In this document: piece after piece, positions 12,051-28,914 of the stretch
How positions within the stretch are numbered: the first letter of the stretch is position 1
How the letters are laid out: the number at the start of each line of letters is the position of its first letter
Assembly (NCBI GenBank): GCA_026182355.1
Contig: JAPFBL010000001.1
Span: 1,116,001-1,180,000 of the forward strand
Length of the DNA stretch: 64,000 nt
Direction: 5' to 3'
Source of the DNA: Hermatobates lingyangjiaoensis
Lineage: Eukaryota > Arthropoda > Insecta > Hemiptera > Hermatobatidae
The notes under the pieces: model-generated
Told to the model about the DNA's origin: nothing
What the model saw: the letters and a program-made list of their open reading frames with translations, nothing else
Database searches by the model: none
Position numbers and translations under genes: made by a program

Positions 12051-13689
12051 AGCCTTTTTTACTTCAAAATTCTTAATTTATCTTCATATAGAATTTTTTC
12101 TTAATTTTATTACTCCAAATTAGGTAATTTAAAGGTAAACTAAGTCTTTTCCATGGAGATCTTTTAACCCTTTGCCGTTCTATATTTGTGAAAATGGTTT
12201 GAGAATGCGGTTACAATTATAGTATTTGTAAACACATAATGACTGGACCTGCTTTTTGGTGAAAAGAGTAATAAATCTATTATATTTTTCACTCTAAGTA
12301 GAATGATGGTGAGTAACATAAAGACACCAATAAGGAATAGGATAGTAGGAGGCAGGGAAGATGTTGGAAAGTTATGGCCGATGTCCGGCCGTGGGAATGA
12401 AAGCTGTTGTGAAGAGTTTTAATTAGTGGAGCTGGGTGACTGGTCCAGTTAAGAAGAGGAAGTCGCTTCACCTGCCGGGCTTGTCTGGGCAAAAGACAAG
12501 GCCACATGTGGCCAGCAGATTCACCCAAGACACCTGCCAGCCCAGACACACTAAAGTCCCTTCCGCATCGTCAACCAACCCCATCTCCTGGGATTAGGAC
12601 ACCTGACCTAACCCATACTCATATGGTTCGCGTAAGGGAGTGAAAAACATTGGTGCGCTCCCATGTCTAGCCAACATCCGAAAGCTGTAGTTTTTGCACC
12701 GTATACACAGTTATCTGGACCCCTGAGCTGGGCTCGTCTACCTCAACTGAAATCTCAAAAACCAGCTGACTCAATATCTTTAATCATTCAGCTCGAATGT
12801 GTCCATAGGAGTTTATGTTTTACCTTCTCAAGCTAAAAACAACATATACTCAGTATAGGGTTAATACAGTCTCATTTTATTTATTATATTTATACAAGGG
12901 ATGAATGGTGTTAAAATGTTTCTCTTTGAAAGAAGTTGAAAAAATTTTTTAATAAATTTTCTAAGCGAAGTAGTTTGTACTAAACGAATTTGTTTCCTTA
13001 AAACTGAAATTTGTTTTTTATATAGTAAATGCATGATACAGAGTTCAGTAGGAATTTCCTTTATACACAGATGCTCGTAAATAAATTTAATTATATTAGT
13101 ATTAGAAAGCTATAAAGATCTGAAGGTTATAGAAGCAGATGTGAGAAAAATATATATCATTTTAATTCTACTTATGTTCGTTGAAGGAACAAGATGAAAA
13201 GGTGTTTTTATAGCTGTATCGAAAGCTTGCGTTTAAGGACATTGTATAGCTGTCAATTGCTGTTTAAATCAAAGCTGAAGTGGGCTCGAAAAGGTCAAGA
13301 GATTTGTAGGAAAGTGGGCGTATATCAGTCTAATGTGACAGTGTTGTGGTAGAGCCTTTTGTGGCCCGTGGCTTGGGTCCAGTGAAAGACCTCCACCGGC
13401 TCTGTGATGACAGCAGTCTGGCCCTCGACACGGCTAATTAACCGTTTCTGTCACAGACCCATGATCACCGGACCTTGACCATTCCTTCTTCCTCAAGGAA
13501 TAGCCAGCAGTTATTTTTTGTTATTATTTATTTTTAATATCCTTCATAAAATTAAATGTTAAAACTTTTAATAAAAGCATGGTAATTGTATACAAATCCC
13601 TGAATTCGTTTTCGGCTAGGATCATTCTCGCAGCTTTGCATGATACAATGTATTTTCTTATTCCTCTTTGCCATACTTGAAATTGCCTG
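12051..13689. other. Unique DNA with two GC-richer islands
   Basis: Islands at about 12330-12760 and 13300-13510 are much richer in G+C than their surroundings. The first has an 86-codon minus frame (12289-12549) with no recognisable domain. The second contains TGTCACAGACCCATGATC...ATTCCTTCTTCCTC...TAGCCAGCA, which recurs in similar form at about 19260-19325. These could be conserved non-coding elements, unannotated exons or old repeats. Confidence 0.4.
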
Positions 13690-14650
13690 AATTTTTTTTT
13701 AATTATTAATTTTTTGCCAAATTTTCATGGTTTTTTAATGACCTGTTTCAGCAGCAAATGTACTGTAACACCCCTCTGGTGAAAGTAGTTTTGACAAAAA
13801 TTATCTCACTCATCTTTCTCAAAATGTTGAATGTTTAAGTATAGTTTCATTTAGATCCCTTAAACGTTATGACTTGAGTTGCTCTCACAAGCTTTCGTAC
13901 TGAGTTATAAGTAAAAATTTTTACATTTTATTGTTACTGCATTTGTAACGTGAAAGACAACACCAAATGTTAAAAACCCTAGAAAAAAAAATGTAGTCTA
14001 AAAACAGGTTATAGGGTTTTTAGACCAATAGTGTAGATCAGGGCTTCTCAATGGGGGGTGAATTTTAGGCTTTTAGGAGGTGAGTTGTGGCCACAATAAG
14101 TTTACAGAGTGAGGAAAGCTATAGGTTTTAACGTCTTAATTATGAATTAAAAAGAAATGATTATTTTTTTATATCCATCAATAATTGTAGTTAGCATTTA
14201 ATTTGTAAAAATTTATAAAAAAAAACATAATCAATGTAAAGTTGTAAAAGATATATTGGAAAGAAGAGGGTGTGGGAGAAAGGCATTGTGAGAAATGGCG
14301 AGAGGGTGAATGGGTTTATGGAAGGCTGAGAAACCCTGGGGTAGATGGTTTAAACCATCTATACAATCTACAGAATAGTGTAGATGAGACCTATTAAATT
14401 TGATCTGATTTTTATGTAAAATGTCATCTTGTCCAGCAAAGGTTCTAGAGCATAGAGTTACCACAAACTTAAAACACATACCCAATCACCCACACACACA
14501 GACATCATCGAAAAAACTTTATAAAACGACTTCTGGGACTATGAAACATATAATTCCGTCAACATCTTAGAATCATATTTTTTCACGATCACAATGCATT
14601 ACTTATAGTAAAGTAAGACAAGATTTTGAATTGGTCTACACTCAATTTTT
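13690..14650 (-). repeat. DR-A dispersed repeat, inverted partial copy, interrupted
   Basis: Read on the minus strand it begins GAGTGTAGACCAATTC, then TTACTTTACTATAAGTAATG and GTGATCGTGAAAAAAT, the DR-A left end. It continues through GACATCATCG (on plus) and later the DR-A interior at 13690-14030. A 300-bp hAT-like element separates the parts. It is more diverged than copies 1 and 2, so probably older. Confidence 0.7.
14039..14338. mobile_element. hAT-type miniature element (300 bp)
   Basis: The ends are CAGGGCTTCTCA and TGAGAAACCCTG, a near-perfect terminal inverted repeat starting with hAT-style CAGGG. It is flanked by an 8-bp target duplication, GTGTAGAT (14031-14038) and GGGTAGAT (14339-14346), with one mismatch. 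There is no coding capacity. It sits inside the inverted DR-A copy, so it inserted later. The right flank continues into a perfect 20-bp palindrome, TAGATGGTTTAAACCATCTA (14342-14361). Confidence 0.85.
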
Positions 14651-15815
14651 TTACCATAAGTAATCATTGCATTAAATTCTTTGACAATTAATTGAGTTTT
14701 AGTTTTATCATAATTTCGCTGCCGTATAGACGTAAAGTACAACCTCTGGTAAAGTTTTATCAAAACTTATAACTGACCATTATAACTGAAATGCTTCACA
14801 GTCTTTAATGTAACTATATACATTTTACAATTTATAATAAACTTGAAATTATTGATCTAAAACAATTTGATCTGATATTACTGAAATTATTATTGATATA
14901 AGGCACTGAGTCTCATGGGACTCATGAGCACCACACCTATATCTGGATTATTCTGCCTCGCTTTGGATGTTTATATTTCAAGTTCAGATAATAAATTGAT
15001 GAGATTTATATTTTTTGTTAGACAAATATCTCTCACTTCTTTTAGTTTTAGATGCACTTTACAAAAAAACCTTTATTTTCTTATACTGCATTGCATTGCA
15101 TTCATGTAGATTGTATTCAAAGATGTCCACCTCGTCTATAGAAAGTCATTATTCAACGTATAAAGTTAATTGCAACTTGCAAAAGTGGCAATGAAAGAGG
15201 TAATATTTGTCCATTTTACATATTTGTGAAATCATATTTCTGACGATTTATTATTTAATTAAAAATTTAAATTTAATTGAAATGATAAAACGGTGTGGTC
15301 TGAAGCATGCTCACAAACAATATGTAAAACCTACTTTATTAGATCCAGATATATTAAAAATTTGACCCCAAATATATTAGTTTCATTGGTTTATATTACA
15401 TGAAAGCAAAAATTTAATTACTGAAAAAAGGAAAAAAAAAGTTTGAAATGTGAATAGTCCAAGGGTAAGAAAATATGTGTATTGTTCTTTGTCATTGTGA
15501 AACTACGCTATTTTTATTAATATAACATTTTATTGTTTAATGCACATTTGATATAAACATAATGTGGATTATCTAATAGTTGAACTATTTTCTTACCACT
15601 ATTATAGTGATTCTAAAACTTCAAAATAATATCATAAGACTAACTTTTCTAGAAGTTAAAAATGAAAATTTTGCATATTAAATCCAGATATTATGTCTCA
15701 CCAGTTATTTGTTATATCAAACAAACTTTTATCGCAGGAATCAAACTAATGACTCCTGAGAAACTTTTAGAATGTTCTGAAATATGAATTAAATGATCTA
15801 TTAAGTCTTTTAATT
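14651..15815. other. AT-rich non-coding DNA
   Basis: Nothing recognisable. A 64-codon plus frame at 14915-15109 has no domain or codon signal and is treated as chance. Confidence 0.4.
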
Positions 15816-15819
15816 AAGT

Positions 15820-15870
15820 ATATTATGTATATGTATACATGTATATGTATGTATATGTGTATATGTATAT
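15820..15870. repeat. TATGTA-type microsatellite, left of PAL-1
   Basis: Imperfect TATGTATATG repeats lead into the left arm of the PAL-1 copy. The same microsatellite type lies on the right side at 16083-16190. Confidence 0.8.
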
Positions 15871-15873
15871 AAA

Positions 15874-16086
15874 AAGATTTCACATAAACACGTGAAACAA
15901 CAATCAATGATCAAACCACAATAAGAAATGGGAAAACAAGACTAAGATCTTTCAACCGTAACAAGCGGTCTTCGTCAGAGTCAAAAACCCAACTCAAGGG
16001 GTTTTTGACTCTGACGAAGACCGCTTGTTACGGTTGAAAGATCTTAGTCTTGTTTTCCCGTTTCTTATTGTGGTTTGATCATTGTA
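15874..16086. repeat. PAL-1 palindromic repeat, best-preserved copy
   Basis: The arms run from GATTTCACATAAACACGTGA inward and mirror around about 15998. They are almost perfectly complementary for about 100 bp. Each arm reads, outward, CTGACGA (16011-16017 on plus), AGACCGCTTGTTACGGTT and GAAA (16036-16039). This fits a hammerhead core with stem II GACCG/CGGUU. No target duplication is evident because both flanks are microsatellite. Confidence 0.9.
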
Positions 16087-16190
16087 TATGTATATGTGTA
16101 TATGTATATGTATATGTACACATATGTACATGTATGTATATGTATATGTGTATGTATATGTATGTATATTCATGTATGTATAATATACAT
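16083..16190. repeat. TATGTA/TGTATA microsatellite
   Basis: About 110 bp of imperfect TATATG/TATGTA units. It produces long frames on both strands (15994-16336) made of Tyr/Ile/Val/Cys repeats, which are not genes. Confidence 0.9.
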
Positions 16191-16946
16191 GTATATTTAA
16201 CAATTTTAATTCCACGGAACATAAAATGTTGTATGATACACGAGATAACTTCTTTTACTCCTTGAATAGCAATTTGATATAGCGTTTGGCTATGTGATAC
16301 TATAGTACATGCAATACTGAAACGAGTACATATCAATCGGAAATGTAAGTATAGTTTTTGTAAATGTGTTCAGTTACAGGTATGTGCATGCCAATAATCA
16401 TTCAATGTGTGATTTATATTTCAAATGAAGAGAAAGTGAAATTAATGTATTCACTAATATGATAGTATATACATTTTTATGAATATTATTTAAATTTGAA
16501 AAGTTTTTGGCTAAATTGAAAGAAAAAATTTGACAATTTAATCGGATTATTGCATTGAGTCTAAAGTTTTAAAAAGTCTCACTCAAAGCTTTGCCTATGA
16601 CTGCAGAACACAGTTTGACTAGCAATGAAATATATATCCGTTACATTTCTTCACATTTCTTTTTTTAGACCAAGCTTTTCAAACTAATTAATAAATATTT
16701 CAGTTTATATAATTTTTAATATATGTTAAAGTTGAAGCTTTATATTTGATAATATAAAGATCAAAATGAAAAGGACGAGGCCGGTATTTATCAAAAATTA
16801 TAATAAATAATTAATTTAATAATAAAATTCAAACTAACAACAATTTATTCAATAAAAATTACCATTTTTTCACTGATTTTAAGAACCCTCTAAAGGTGGT
16901 TCTGATAACTACATTTACAAATCAAAATTATTTCAGTGTTTTACTT
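16191..16946. other. AT-rich non-coding DNA
   Basis: No gene, RNA or transposon signal recognised. Confidence 0.4.
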
Positions 16947-18615
16947 TTTACTTTACTATAACTAAAGTATAGTGATCGTGAAAAAATTCGATCTCGAGAT
17001 TTTGACGGAATTACATGTTTTGAGGTCCCAGAAGTCGTTTTATGACGTTTTTACGATGATGTCTGTGTGTGTGTGTGTGGGTGGGTGGGTGGGTGGGTGG
17101 GTGGGTGGGTGGGTGGGTGGGTGGGTGGCGTGTGTTAGCATTGCTTGTTACCACGCTACGGTCCAGAATCTTTGATGGATCAAGTTGATATTTTACACAA
17201 AAATGGGCCCCATTTAGACGAAGATCCCTATTGTTTGGGAAGAATTATGCATGATGGGAAAGTCACTTTTTTTGCCAAAAACCGTTTTTTTTAAAACATT
17301 TATTTCTCCTAAACTGATAACCACTAGAGTTTTGAAATTTTGACATTATCTTTGAAGTTACAAATGCAACAAACGAAAAATATATTCAGAATATTAAAAC
17401 AACAGAAAATATTTTTTTTTCAATAAAATGTAAAAATTTTGACTTATAATTCAATCTCAAACCTTGTGAGAGCGATACAAGCCATACTGTTTGACGGACA
17501 AAAATGAAACTATGCCTACAAATAGAACATTATATGGCGAATGAGTTGAGATATTTTTTTTTGAAATTACTTTAGCTAAAGGGGCGTTACAGTACGATTT
17601 GTGTTTTCAGAAAATGATTTTTTGACGCTAAACGGCTTGTTAAAAAAAAATGAAAATTTGAACAAAAATGAAACAATAAATTAGCTATTCACAAAAAAAA
17701 ATTCATGAAGTTTCAATTACGGGAAAGAGCAATAACGATATAAAAACTGTTTGTTTATTCTAGACTAAGAGATCACCTGCTATACTTGTCGAATTTTTTG
17801 TATTTTTTTAAATTGTTTACATTGACTTAGAAATTTTTTGAGCGAATCCACTGAGATAAAATTGATGTTTCTAATGGAAAAATGAAAATATATTATTGAC
17901 TTATAAGAGATGTAAGAGGAATAATATTGTGCAGGTAAATGATAACACTCATTAAGAAAAAAAAGGTATATATGTTATTTGACAAAGGGGAAGGAAAATG
18001 ATCTTATTAAATACTAAGAAGCCATAAAATTTCCAGTATAATAATTCTGTTAAAAACCAAAAATGTAAAAGATAATTCAAAATATAAATCTTTCGTTTAG
18101 TGATTAATAACTGTAATTATCGTACATCTTTAATTAACAAATCACCTTAAAACAACATTTTCTTCGATGTTTAAGAAGTTTTTCAGAGAAAAAAAGAGTA
18201 TTTTCCTGTTTTAAATTTGAAAATTTTACTTTAATATTCAATGTAATTAATTTTCAATGTCAATTAAACGATGTAAAAAATCTACTGGCTATTTGAACAA
18301 TAGCCATGTTCTCTTGTAGGATACTATTTCGTTTCAAGAAATGTTCACTTTGGTTTTTCAAAAATGTTATTACTGCTGTAGTTATACTAATGAAATTATT
18401 TGCAAATAATAAATTATTTGTGATGTACAAAAATAAGCTTATAAATTGATATGTCCTTCAATCACTATCTGTACTACCTCAGGAATGACAGGCTAATAAT
18501 TATATCCCATTTAGATGTTTACGTTATGCTTAAATGAGACGTTATGTTTTATATACTCAAGAAATTTGACATTAAGTTACTTATAGTAAAGTAGAGTGTA
18601 GGCCACTCCAGATTT
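16947..18615 (+). repeat. DR-A dispersed repeat, copy 2
   Basis: Near-identical to copy 1 (3890-5530) through the left end (GTGATCGTGAAAAAATTCGA), the interior and the right end (TTACTTATAGTAAAGTAGAG, then TGTAGGCCACTCCAG). The main differences are an expanded (GGGT)n array and small indels. High similarity over 1.6 kb points to relatively recent mobility or gene conversion. Confidence 0.8.
17079..17128 (+). repeat. (GGGT)n array, G-quadruplex-prone
   Basis: About 12 consecutive GGGT units follow a GT run inside DR-A copy 2. Copy 1 has four units and copy 3 none in a clean run, so the array expanded in this copy. Runs of G3 separated by one T are strong G-quadruplex formers. Confidence 0.9.
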
Positions 18616-21600
18616 TTTTTTATACCTATCATGATTGAAAATAAAATATTTGAGTTTAGTAGAGTAATATAAATCACTCCATTAGTTAAATTATTAATAA
18701 TTAATCATCATCCATGGGTTTTGATAATCCTTTCGTCAAGTTTATAGCTTAGTTGAATGTGTCTCAGATTTTTCGTTAAGCTCGTAATTAGCTTAAGGAC
18801 ATTTTTATTCACTAAAAATTTTTAGAAATAAGGAATTATTTTGTTAGATTAATTAGTTATATTTGCTTTCTTTTCATTTTAAAATAAAATTGAAAGTAAT
18901 TTTATTTTACTCTCAATTTTAATTATATATATATTAAAACTCTGTAATACATGTTGGATAAATCTAGTCAGTTTTGTCTCTTCGTCAATTTTAATAGATC
19001 TTTTTCATTTATCATATTAAAATTACTTATTGGATTATTTATTGTGATATTTCTGAAATTTTAAATTAGTAATTATCAGTTTAAAATAAAACTATAATGG
19101 CTGATCAGTTGCATTAGTATAAACCTGAAATGAGTGCTAAAAGAAGTTAATACTTATTAACATTTTAATATATTATGTAAAAATTTGTAGCATAATCCTA
19201 TCTTTTAATGTTATTCTCAAAGATAGTAATTATTTTCAGAACATTATAACTGCTGTGCATTCCTGTCACAGAGTCATGATCCTCTGTCAGTTAGGATTCC
19301 TTCCTCTTAATCACTAGCCAGCATTTTCTTTACTTTGTTTATATTAATTTAGATATGAATACACCAATAAAGTAACAATTTAAAAATGTCTTTCTACAAT
19401 TTAACATTATTTTTTTCAAAAATCCTTATTTTATAACAACATACTTGAATATTGTCTGAATATCATTCAAATTATGTTTTAAATTACAGTTTTATGATTT
19501 GAATTATTTTTTGCTAAGCTTGGAACATTCAAAGTTTGATAGTATTTTCAAATAGGTTCTTGTTGCTTTTACGATAAATTACATACATCTTTTCTTTAAC
19601 ATAAGTCCTGTGATTATACTCAGACATAAATTAAAACATCAGTCAATATTTTTATATTTATATATGTCTTTAACTAGCGTAATTACTGTGAGCTAGTGAT
19701 ATGTAGATTAATTTGGGTATCACTTTATTCAATAGAGAATCAGTCAGCCAGGTTTGATCTTGGTATCTTTCTCACAATTTCTTTGATGGCTTGAAATAAA
19801 TTTACAAAGAGAAAATAGGAAATCCCTTATCTAGCCCTCCAAATGATTCCGTTGCTTTTTTAAGTAGAAAATAGCCAAAATTAGGCGATTTAACTCTCTG
19901 GAAATCATGTTGTGCATATAATACAGTGAATAAACAATGTGTAATATCTGAAGCTTTAACAGGATGAGACGGCAAGAACCAGAAGTTTGCTGTATGAGTT
20001 CAGATCTTGGTTATAAGAGTTTTAATCATACAAGCCCTTTCTGCTTTCTAAATATCAAACTTTAATACAGAAAGGTCAATGACATCTCTCTCTTTCTCTC
20101 TAAAAATTTATGGATGATACTTTTCTTCTTGTGATAGTTAGTTTATAAAAGTTTTTGTCATTAATTGACATATTAACATAAAGAACTAAAAAAATTCTGG
20201 TCTTAAAAGATGAGGTTTTAAAGTAAGTACTGCTTTAGATCAAGAAGTCATTGACAAATCATAAGAAGAATAATGAACTGTTAGTTAGAACTCACAGGAA
20301 CGATGAGGGAAGTAAGCAAGAGGCAGTGTTGAAACGTGAGCGGTAATTGGTAACTGGTACAGGTAATAAGCTCTACATTGTACAGTAGGTACAAGAAATT
20401 ATATGGGGTACTAATGACAAATAGTCGTTGAAATATTTTAAATAAGGTAGTCTTCCACTAAAGTTCACTGCACTGCACTGCACATAACTTCTACTTAAAC
20501 TCTAATTCTAGTAAAATTTCATATAGCAGTTAAAATCATGGAACTTGTAAAAATATTCTTTGTTTAATTAGCAGATATAAAAACAACTAGGCGTCGATAA
20601 ACTGTAATCTCAAATACAAAAATAAAAACCGTCATAACAATGACCGATAATAACTAACCTACCATTGTTTAATAAAGAAGAGAAATAACAATTGATAGGT
20701 ATTTAACAGTAAATTAAATGCAACGGACAGTCAATATGAATGTAATAAAAATAATTTGTAAACTAAACAAGCATATTATCATTATATTCTCAGAGTAAAT
20801 TACAAAAAAATTAATAAACCTGTCAAAAAAGAAACTATTAGTTCTAACAAATAAATTATTTATGTAATGTACAGATATGAAAATGAATCATCAAACAAAT
20901 ACGACTTCATTGTAATTTCTTAGACTTCTAAACCTAAAAAAAATAAATTAATAAAACTTTACTATACCAAAATTACTAAAAGACTGTTATAAGAATAGAA
21001 AGTTAACTTACTGCAATTCTAAATAAATCCTTATATCTCAGCTTAGGAAATATTTTACAGAAACTAGAAAAGCATCTGAATGTAGAAGTTGAAATTTTAC
21101 TTTATATTAATCAACTATAAAAATAATTAAGTAATGGATAAATATAATTAAAACTTTCTAATAATTAAGGTCAGTCAACTTTCGAAATGCCATTTTTTGA
21201 TGGCATTTCAATCGTATGCAGTGACCCTGATACTGTTCTACACACTAAGTGACACAGTGTCAGAGTGTTATCACAATCTGCTTGCTGATATTCAGATGTC
21301 ATAATAATACAACATTTTTACATTATTATACAAAACTGACTTCTATTGTTATCAGAAAAAAATCTTTCAGTTTACTTGCAAAATTACAACTGCCTAAAAA
21401 ATTCAGTTAAGAAGAAAATAACTTGTATTGGACTATACTCAACTTTACTGTATATAAATATGATATCAAACTCGTTGAAAATTAATTAAATTTTGGTTTC
21501 ATTTGAATGTGATTATTGTGATATTGTAATAAATAGATGTGATATCAATCTCATAGATACTTAGATTTGTTTTAATGTGGCTATGCCCATTTAAACAATG

Positions 21601-23799
21601 TATGTCCATCTAGAACAATCTGACATATCATTATTAATATTCCAAGGGTCTTTCTTTCATTTGGATCGTACGAACCGTAGCCATGTCAGTTCTATGTTTT
21701 TCTCTTTGTCAATTCCAGCTATGGTGATTTAGGTTTATTCTAGAGTGAGTCTTTATTTTTCGTATAGTGTTAACTGCAGCTTTCATAAGAGCAATATTAT
21801 TTGAATTTCTACATATTAGTAGAACCCTAACTTATTATTATCATTACACATTTAAGTTCAGTTAGAATGAGTTTTCCGAGTAAATTAGACTTAGTTGTTT
21901 TATCAAACTTTAATCTACTTCTGTATTCTTCCATTCAACAATTGCATTCATTTAAAAGCTGGTCTATGTTTTGAAAAAGTCTGTAGACCAAAGAACTTTT
22001 TTTGGTCTCCAAAATTATCTAAACGCTCTTTTGCCCATCGCCTGTATTCCCTTTTATCTAGGTACCCAAAGGTGAGAAAGAGATGAATATAAGTTACTTT
22101 TATATTCAATCCATGAATTGGAACTTTCCCAATCCATGTATTTATTTGTGATCACTTCTTTGAAACCATTAGATGCTCTCTAACAGACATTCTTTCATGA
22201 AAAATTTGGTTAAATGATAAATGTGTTGCTGAAATAAAGTTTTGTCAATTTTATATTGAGGCATTAACCTTCACCGGTGATGGCAGGGCAGGGATTCGTT
22301 ACTCCTGTTATTATTAGACATGCTTGGTTTCTACGTATCATCTTCATTTTACAACCAATGCATATGGTTTTATTACAGCACTAATAGTGGCTTTGTAGAA
22401 ATAAAAATGTAGATTTAGGGTTAAGATCCATGTTACCCCTAAGAATCTGTTTAAGTTCTTAAAGTAGACCATTGCTTCTTCTACTAGGCCTTTGATATGT
22501 ATCTAATGTCTTAGACATTACAATAACTAAATAGCTAAATTGTTATCAAGTACAATTTTTCTCTTTAATTAGTATTGTGTGGAGTTATAACTTTACGTTT
22601 CATGTCAAAGGAATATTCTATATAATAGTTTGGATTTAGAAATGAATTTGAAAGATTGACAACATGACACTGGTTACATCATTTGACCAGTGTCGTACTA
22701 ATGAATGAAAAATAAAACAAGAATGAAAATAAGCTATATATATATATTTTTTGGCTGAAATATTCAAACAAAAAACATTATTTTGGTTCACTTTGTGAAT
22801 GGAGGAACAAATTATTATTCCTTTAACTTTAAACTATTATATCCTGACTAGAATACCAACATTTGTATGCATATGGCAAGAGTCTAAAAATATTAAAGTT
22901 ATTTCACGTTAATATCTGTACTATTGATAAATATAAATTATTTATTTCATCGTTAAAAATAAATTCTGTTTTTTTATGAATGTTAACAGAGACAATTTAG
23001 CCCTAAAAATGACAACTCAACTTGGAATAATGGTAACCTGCTGTACTCCCTGGATTTGTTTACTATAACTTATTTATTATGTAAACCGGAAACGTCTTTT
23101 AGAAAAATCATAAAATATGTTTAATTAGTTAATATAAAATGTAAAATTTGAAACATTATAGACTATAAGGTAATTACAATGTGGAAATATATATTTCCCC
23201 TTATTATAATTGATAACATCTGTATACTTTTCGACTAAATTATACACCTTTGGGCATCGTTTTTACCATATGTTAAATATCATGCCAAATGATTTTAGGA
23301 TAAATATATAAATGTCAGATACTTAACAAGTATATTATAACTATGGTATGATCTAGAATCATTTCAACTAATAACTTCAGTATTGTTAAAAATTTATTAC
23401 TAATCTAAACATAGTTAATACAAATAATTGAATAGTGGATTTTCTAATAATTTTAAAATATGTAACTTTCTTTTAGAAATTTATTTATTTATTTAACTTT
23501 AGCAAAACTCATCATAAGTAGAATTTCGTAAACAAAAGTAACTGCTGATTAAATTTAATTCATAATTCAAGCTTATTTGAAATTTAGAAATGTATATACT
23601 AAATTGTAGATAATCTTCATAGTTATTACTATAAGGCTTTATTTTTAATTCTATCAAATGATATTTATCACTTAGGATAGGTTGAATTTATTAATATTGG
23701 GTTGAATACAAAATTTTACAATAAATACTCAGTATCATAGCTGACATTTTATCAGATATCTCATATTTTGATGTAGTTTACATGTTGTCTATATATATT
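18616..23799. other. Long AT-rich non-coding stretch
   Basis: About 5.2 kb with no convincing exon. Landmarks: a block at about 19260-19325 similar to 13440-13510; a perfect 10-bp hairpin at 21184-21209; a 9-bp hairpin at 22666-22694; a short (TA)n at about 22735-22748. The 63-codon plus frame at 21895-22086 has no recognisable feature. Confidence 0.4.
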
Positions 23800-24100
23800 T
23801 GTAATTGTTGGTAGCAGTGCTTCCTTAAGACATAAAAAATTTAAATAATAACCAAATTTAGCTGCTACCATTTTTTTATCACACTTCTAATTTACCAAGC
23901 ATATTTTAAACATGAGAAAAACAACCCCCACTGTACTCATTTTGCTTATATATACGAGGAAATTCGCTAGAGAAGTTATTCATCACTTGAAAATGAAAGT
24001 TGATCATGGGAAATTATTCCACTGCGTAGACGAAATAACAAGAGTTAAATTTTTGAAAAATGAAGCTTACAAAGAAACAGGTATCAACTAAGTTTGGTAA
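23800..24100. mobile_element. PLE N-terminal palindrome, decayed
   Basis: The minus strand reads VAAKFGYYLNFLCLKEALLP, then TITNIY, the PLE N-terminal block. The right part, on plus, reads DEITRV and continues to CTTACAAAGAAACAGGTATC, matching the inverted arm of the better-preserved relative at 50695-51235. It therefore represents the same fold-back structure with more decay. Confidence 0.6.
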
Positions 24101-24324
24101 TATTTTTAATAATATATACTAAGATATATATACAATAATATATAATAATGTATATATTATTATTAAGTATTTTATGGTTTTATTTGTAATTTCACTATTG
24201 TTAAATTTTTATAATTTAAAAAGTAGTTATTATATATTAATGCTTACTTAATGACAAATAAATATTCTTTAAATATCTGAATAAATATACTGTAAATGAT
24301 TTTGTTGTTAGTCTCATATCTGCT

Positions 24325-27937
<3,613 letters not shown>

Positions 27938-27938
27938 A

Positions 27939-28914
27939 TCTCTATATATAAAGTTCTTGAGTCTGTTTGTTACTTTGTTTGTTTGTTTGTTCACCCATTT
28001 TCTGTGAGGATAGAGACCTAAAATTAAATATATATTATCATCTATTCCCTGAATAATGTTAAATAAAAAAAAATTATCACTATATTCCCAAAATTGGAGT
28101 CAGGGTAGCAAGTGTCTTACGTGCACGCCTATGGCAGTAGTGCAAATGTATTATATATAAATGTAACAATTTTTTTTAATTTAATATTGGCGTAATAAAG
28201 TAAAGACATGGAGCGAGAGTAGCCCAGTGGCTTGCGAGCTCGCCGACAACAGTAATATAAATGTATTATAAATAAATGTAACATTTTTTTTTTATTTTAT
28301 ATTAGCACAATTTAAAAACTGGTATTACATAATAACAAATCGTATTAAAGAGTGAGGGTAGCCCAGTGGCTTGCGTACTCGCCTCGACTTTCTACAATAT
28401 TATTTAATAATATTTTTCAGTTCTCATTAGGGAGTCAGGGTAGCATATAATAAATTATTACATTAGTGGTTAAAAATGAATAATTTTAGAAACAATGTTG
28501 AACACAACTGTCAGATAAAATACGAATGTTCTAAGACATATTCCTTTCATTTAATATTATTTTATGTTGAGTAAATAAATTTCAATTTAGATTTTTTGTT
28601 TATTTTAAATATATCTGATTGTTTATATAACTTGAATTGATGTTTTATTTATTTATGTTATAAAATAATTTTTTTTTTTTACTTTTAAATTATTCTTGTT
28701 TTGTTAAATATACTAACTGTGTCTCTTGTTAAGTGATCTTAAATAATGTTAAGAATACTATATCAAATGTTTGGGCTATATAAGAATCTGTTTCCGTGCC
28801 TTAATGATAAAAAACAACAATTAAAATCATAGCTGTCAATCATGTTCAGTGAATTTATTTGAATACCTAGTTGTTATAATTTCTGAGCGACACAGAGGGT
28901 CACGGGTAGTCTCG
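27939..28914 (+). mobile_element. Non-autonomous Helitron, copy 1
   Basis: It starts TCTCTATATATAAAG after an A. It ends with a hairpin-like GCGAC-ACAGAGG-GTCAC, then GGGTAGTCTCG before a T. This fits Helitron termini (A|TC...hairpin...CTRR|T) with the last motif mutated to CTCG. About 950 bp aligns with 48015-48963. Inside are degenerate ~120-140-bp units containing GTAGCCCAGTGGCTTGCG. There is no coding capacity. Confidence 0.75.

Noticed and set aside
12289..12549. 86-codon minus frame in a GC-richer island
   Set aside because: No domain, splice signals or repeat homology recognised; kept only as part of an unique island.
15994..16336. Three frames rich in Tyr, Ile, Thr, Val and Cys
   Set aside because: They translate a TATGTA microsatellite and the PAL-1 palindrome.
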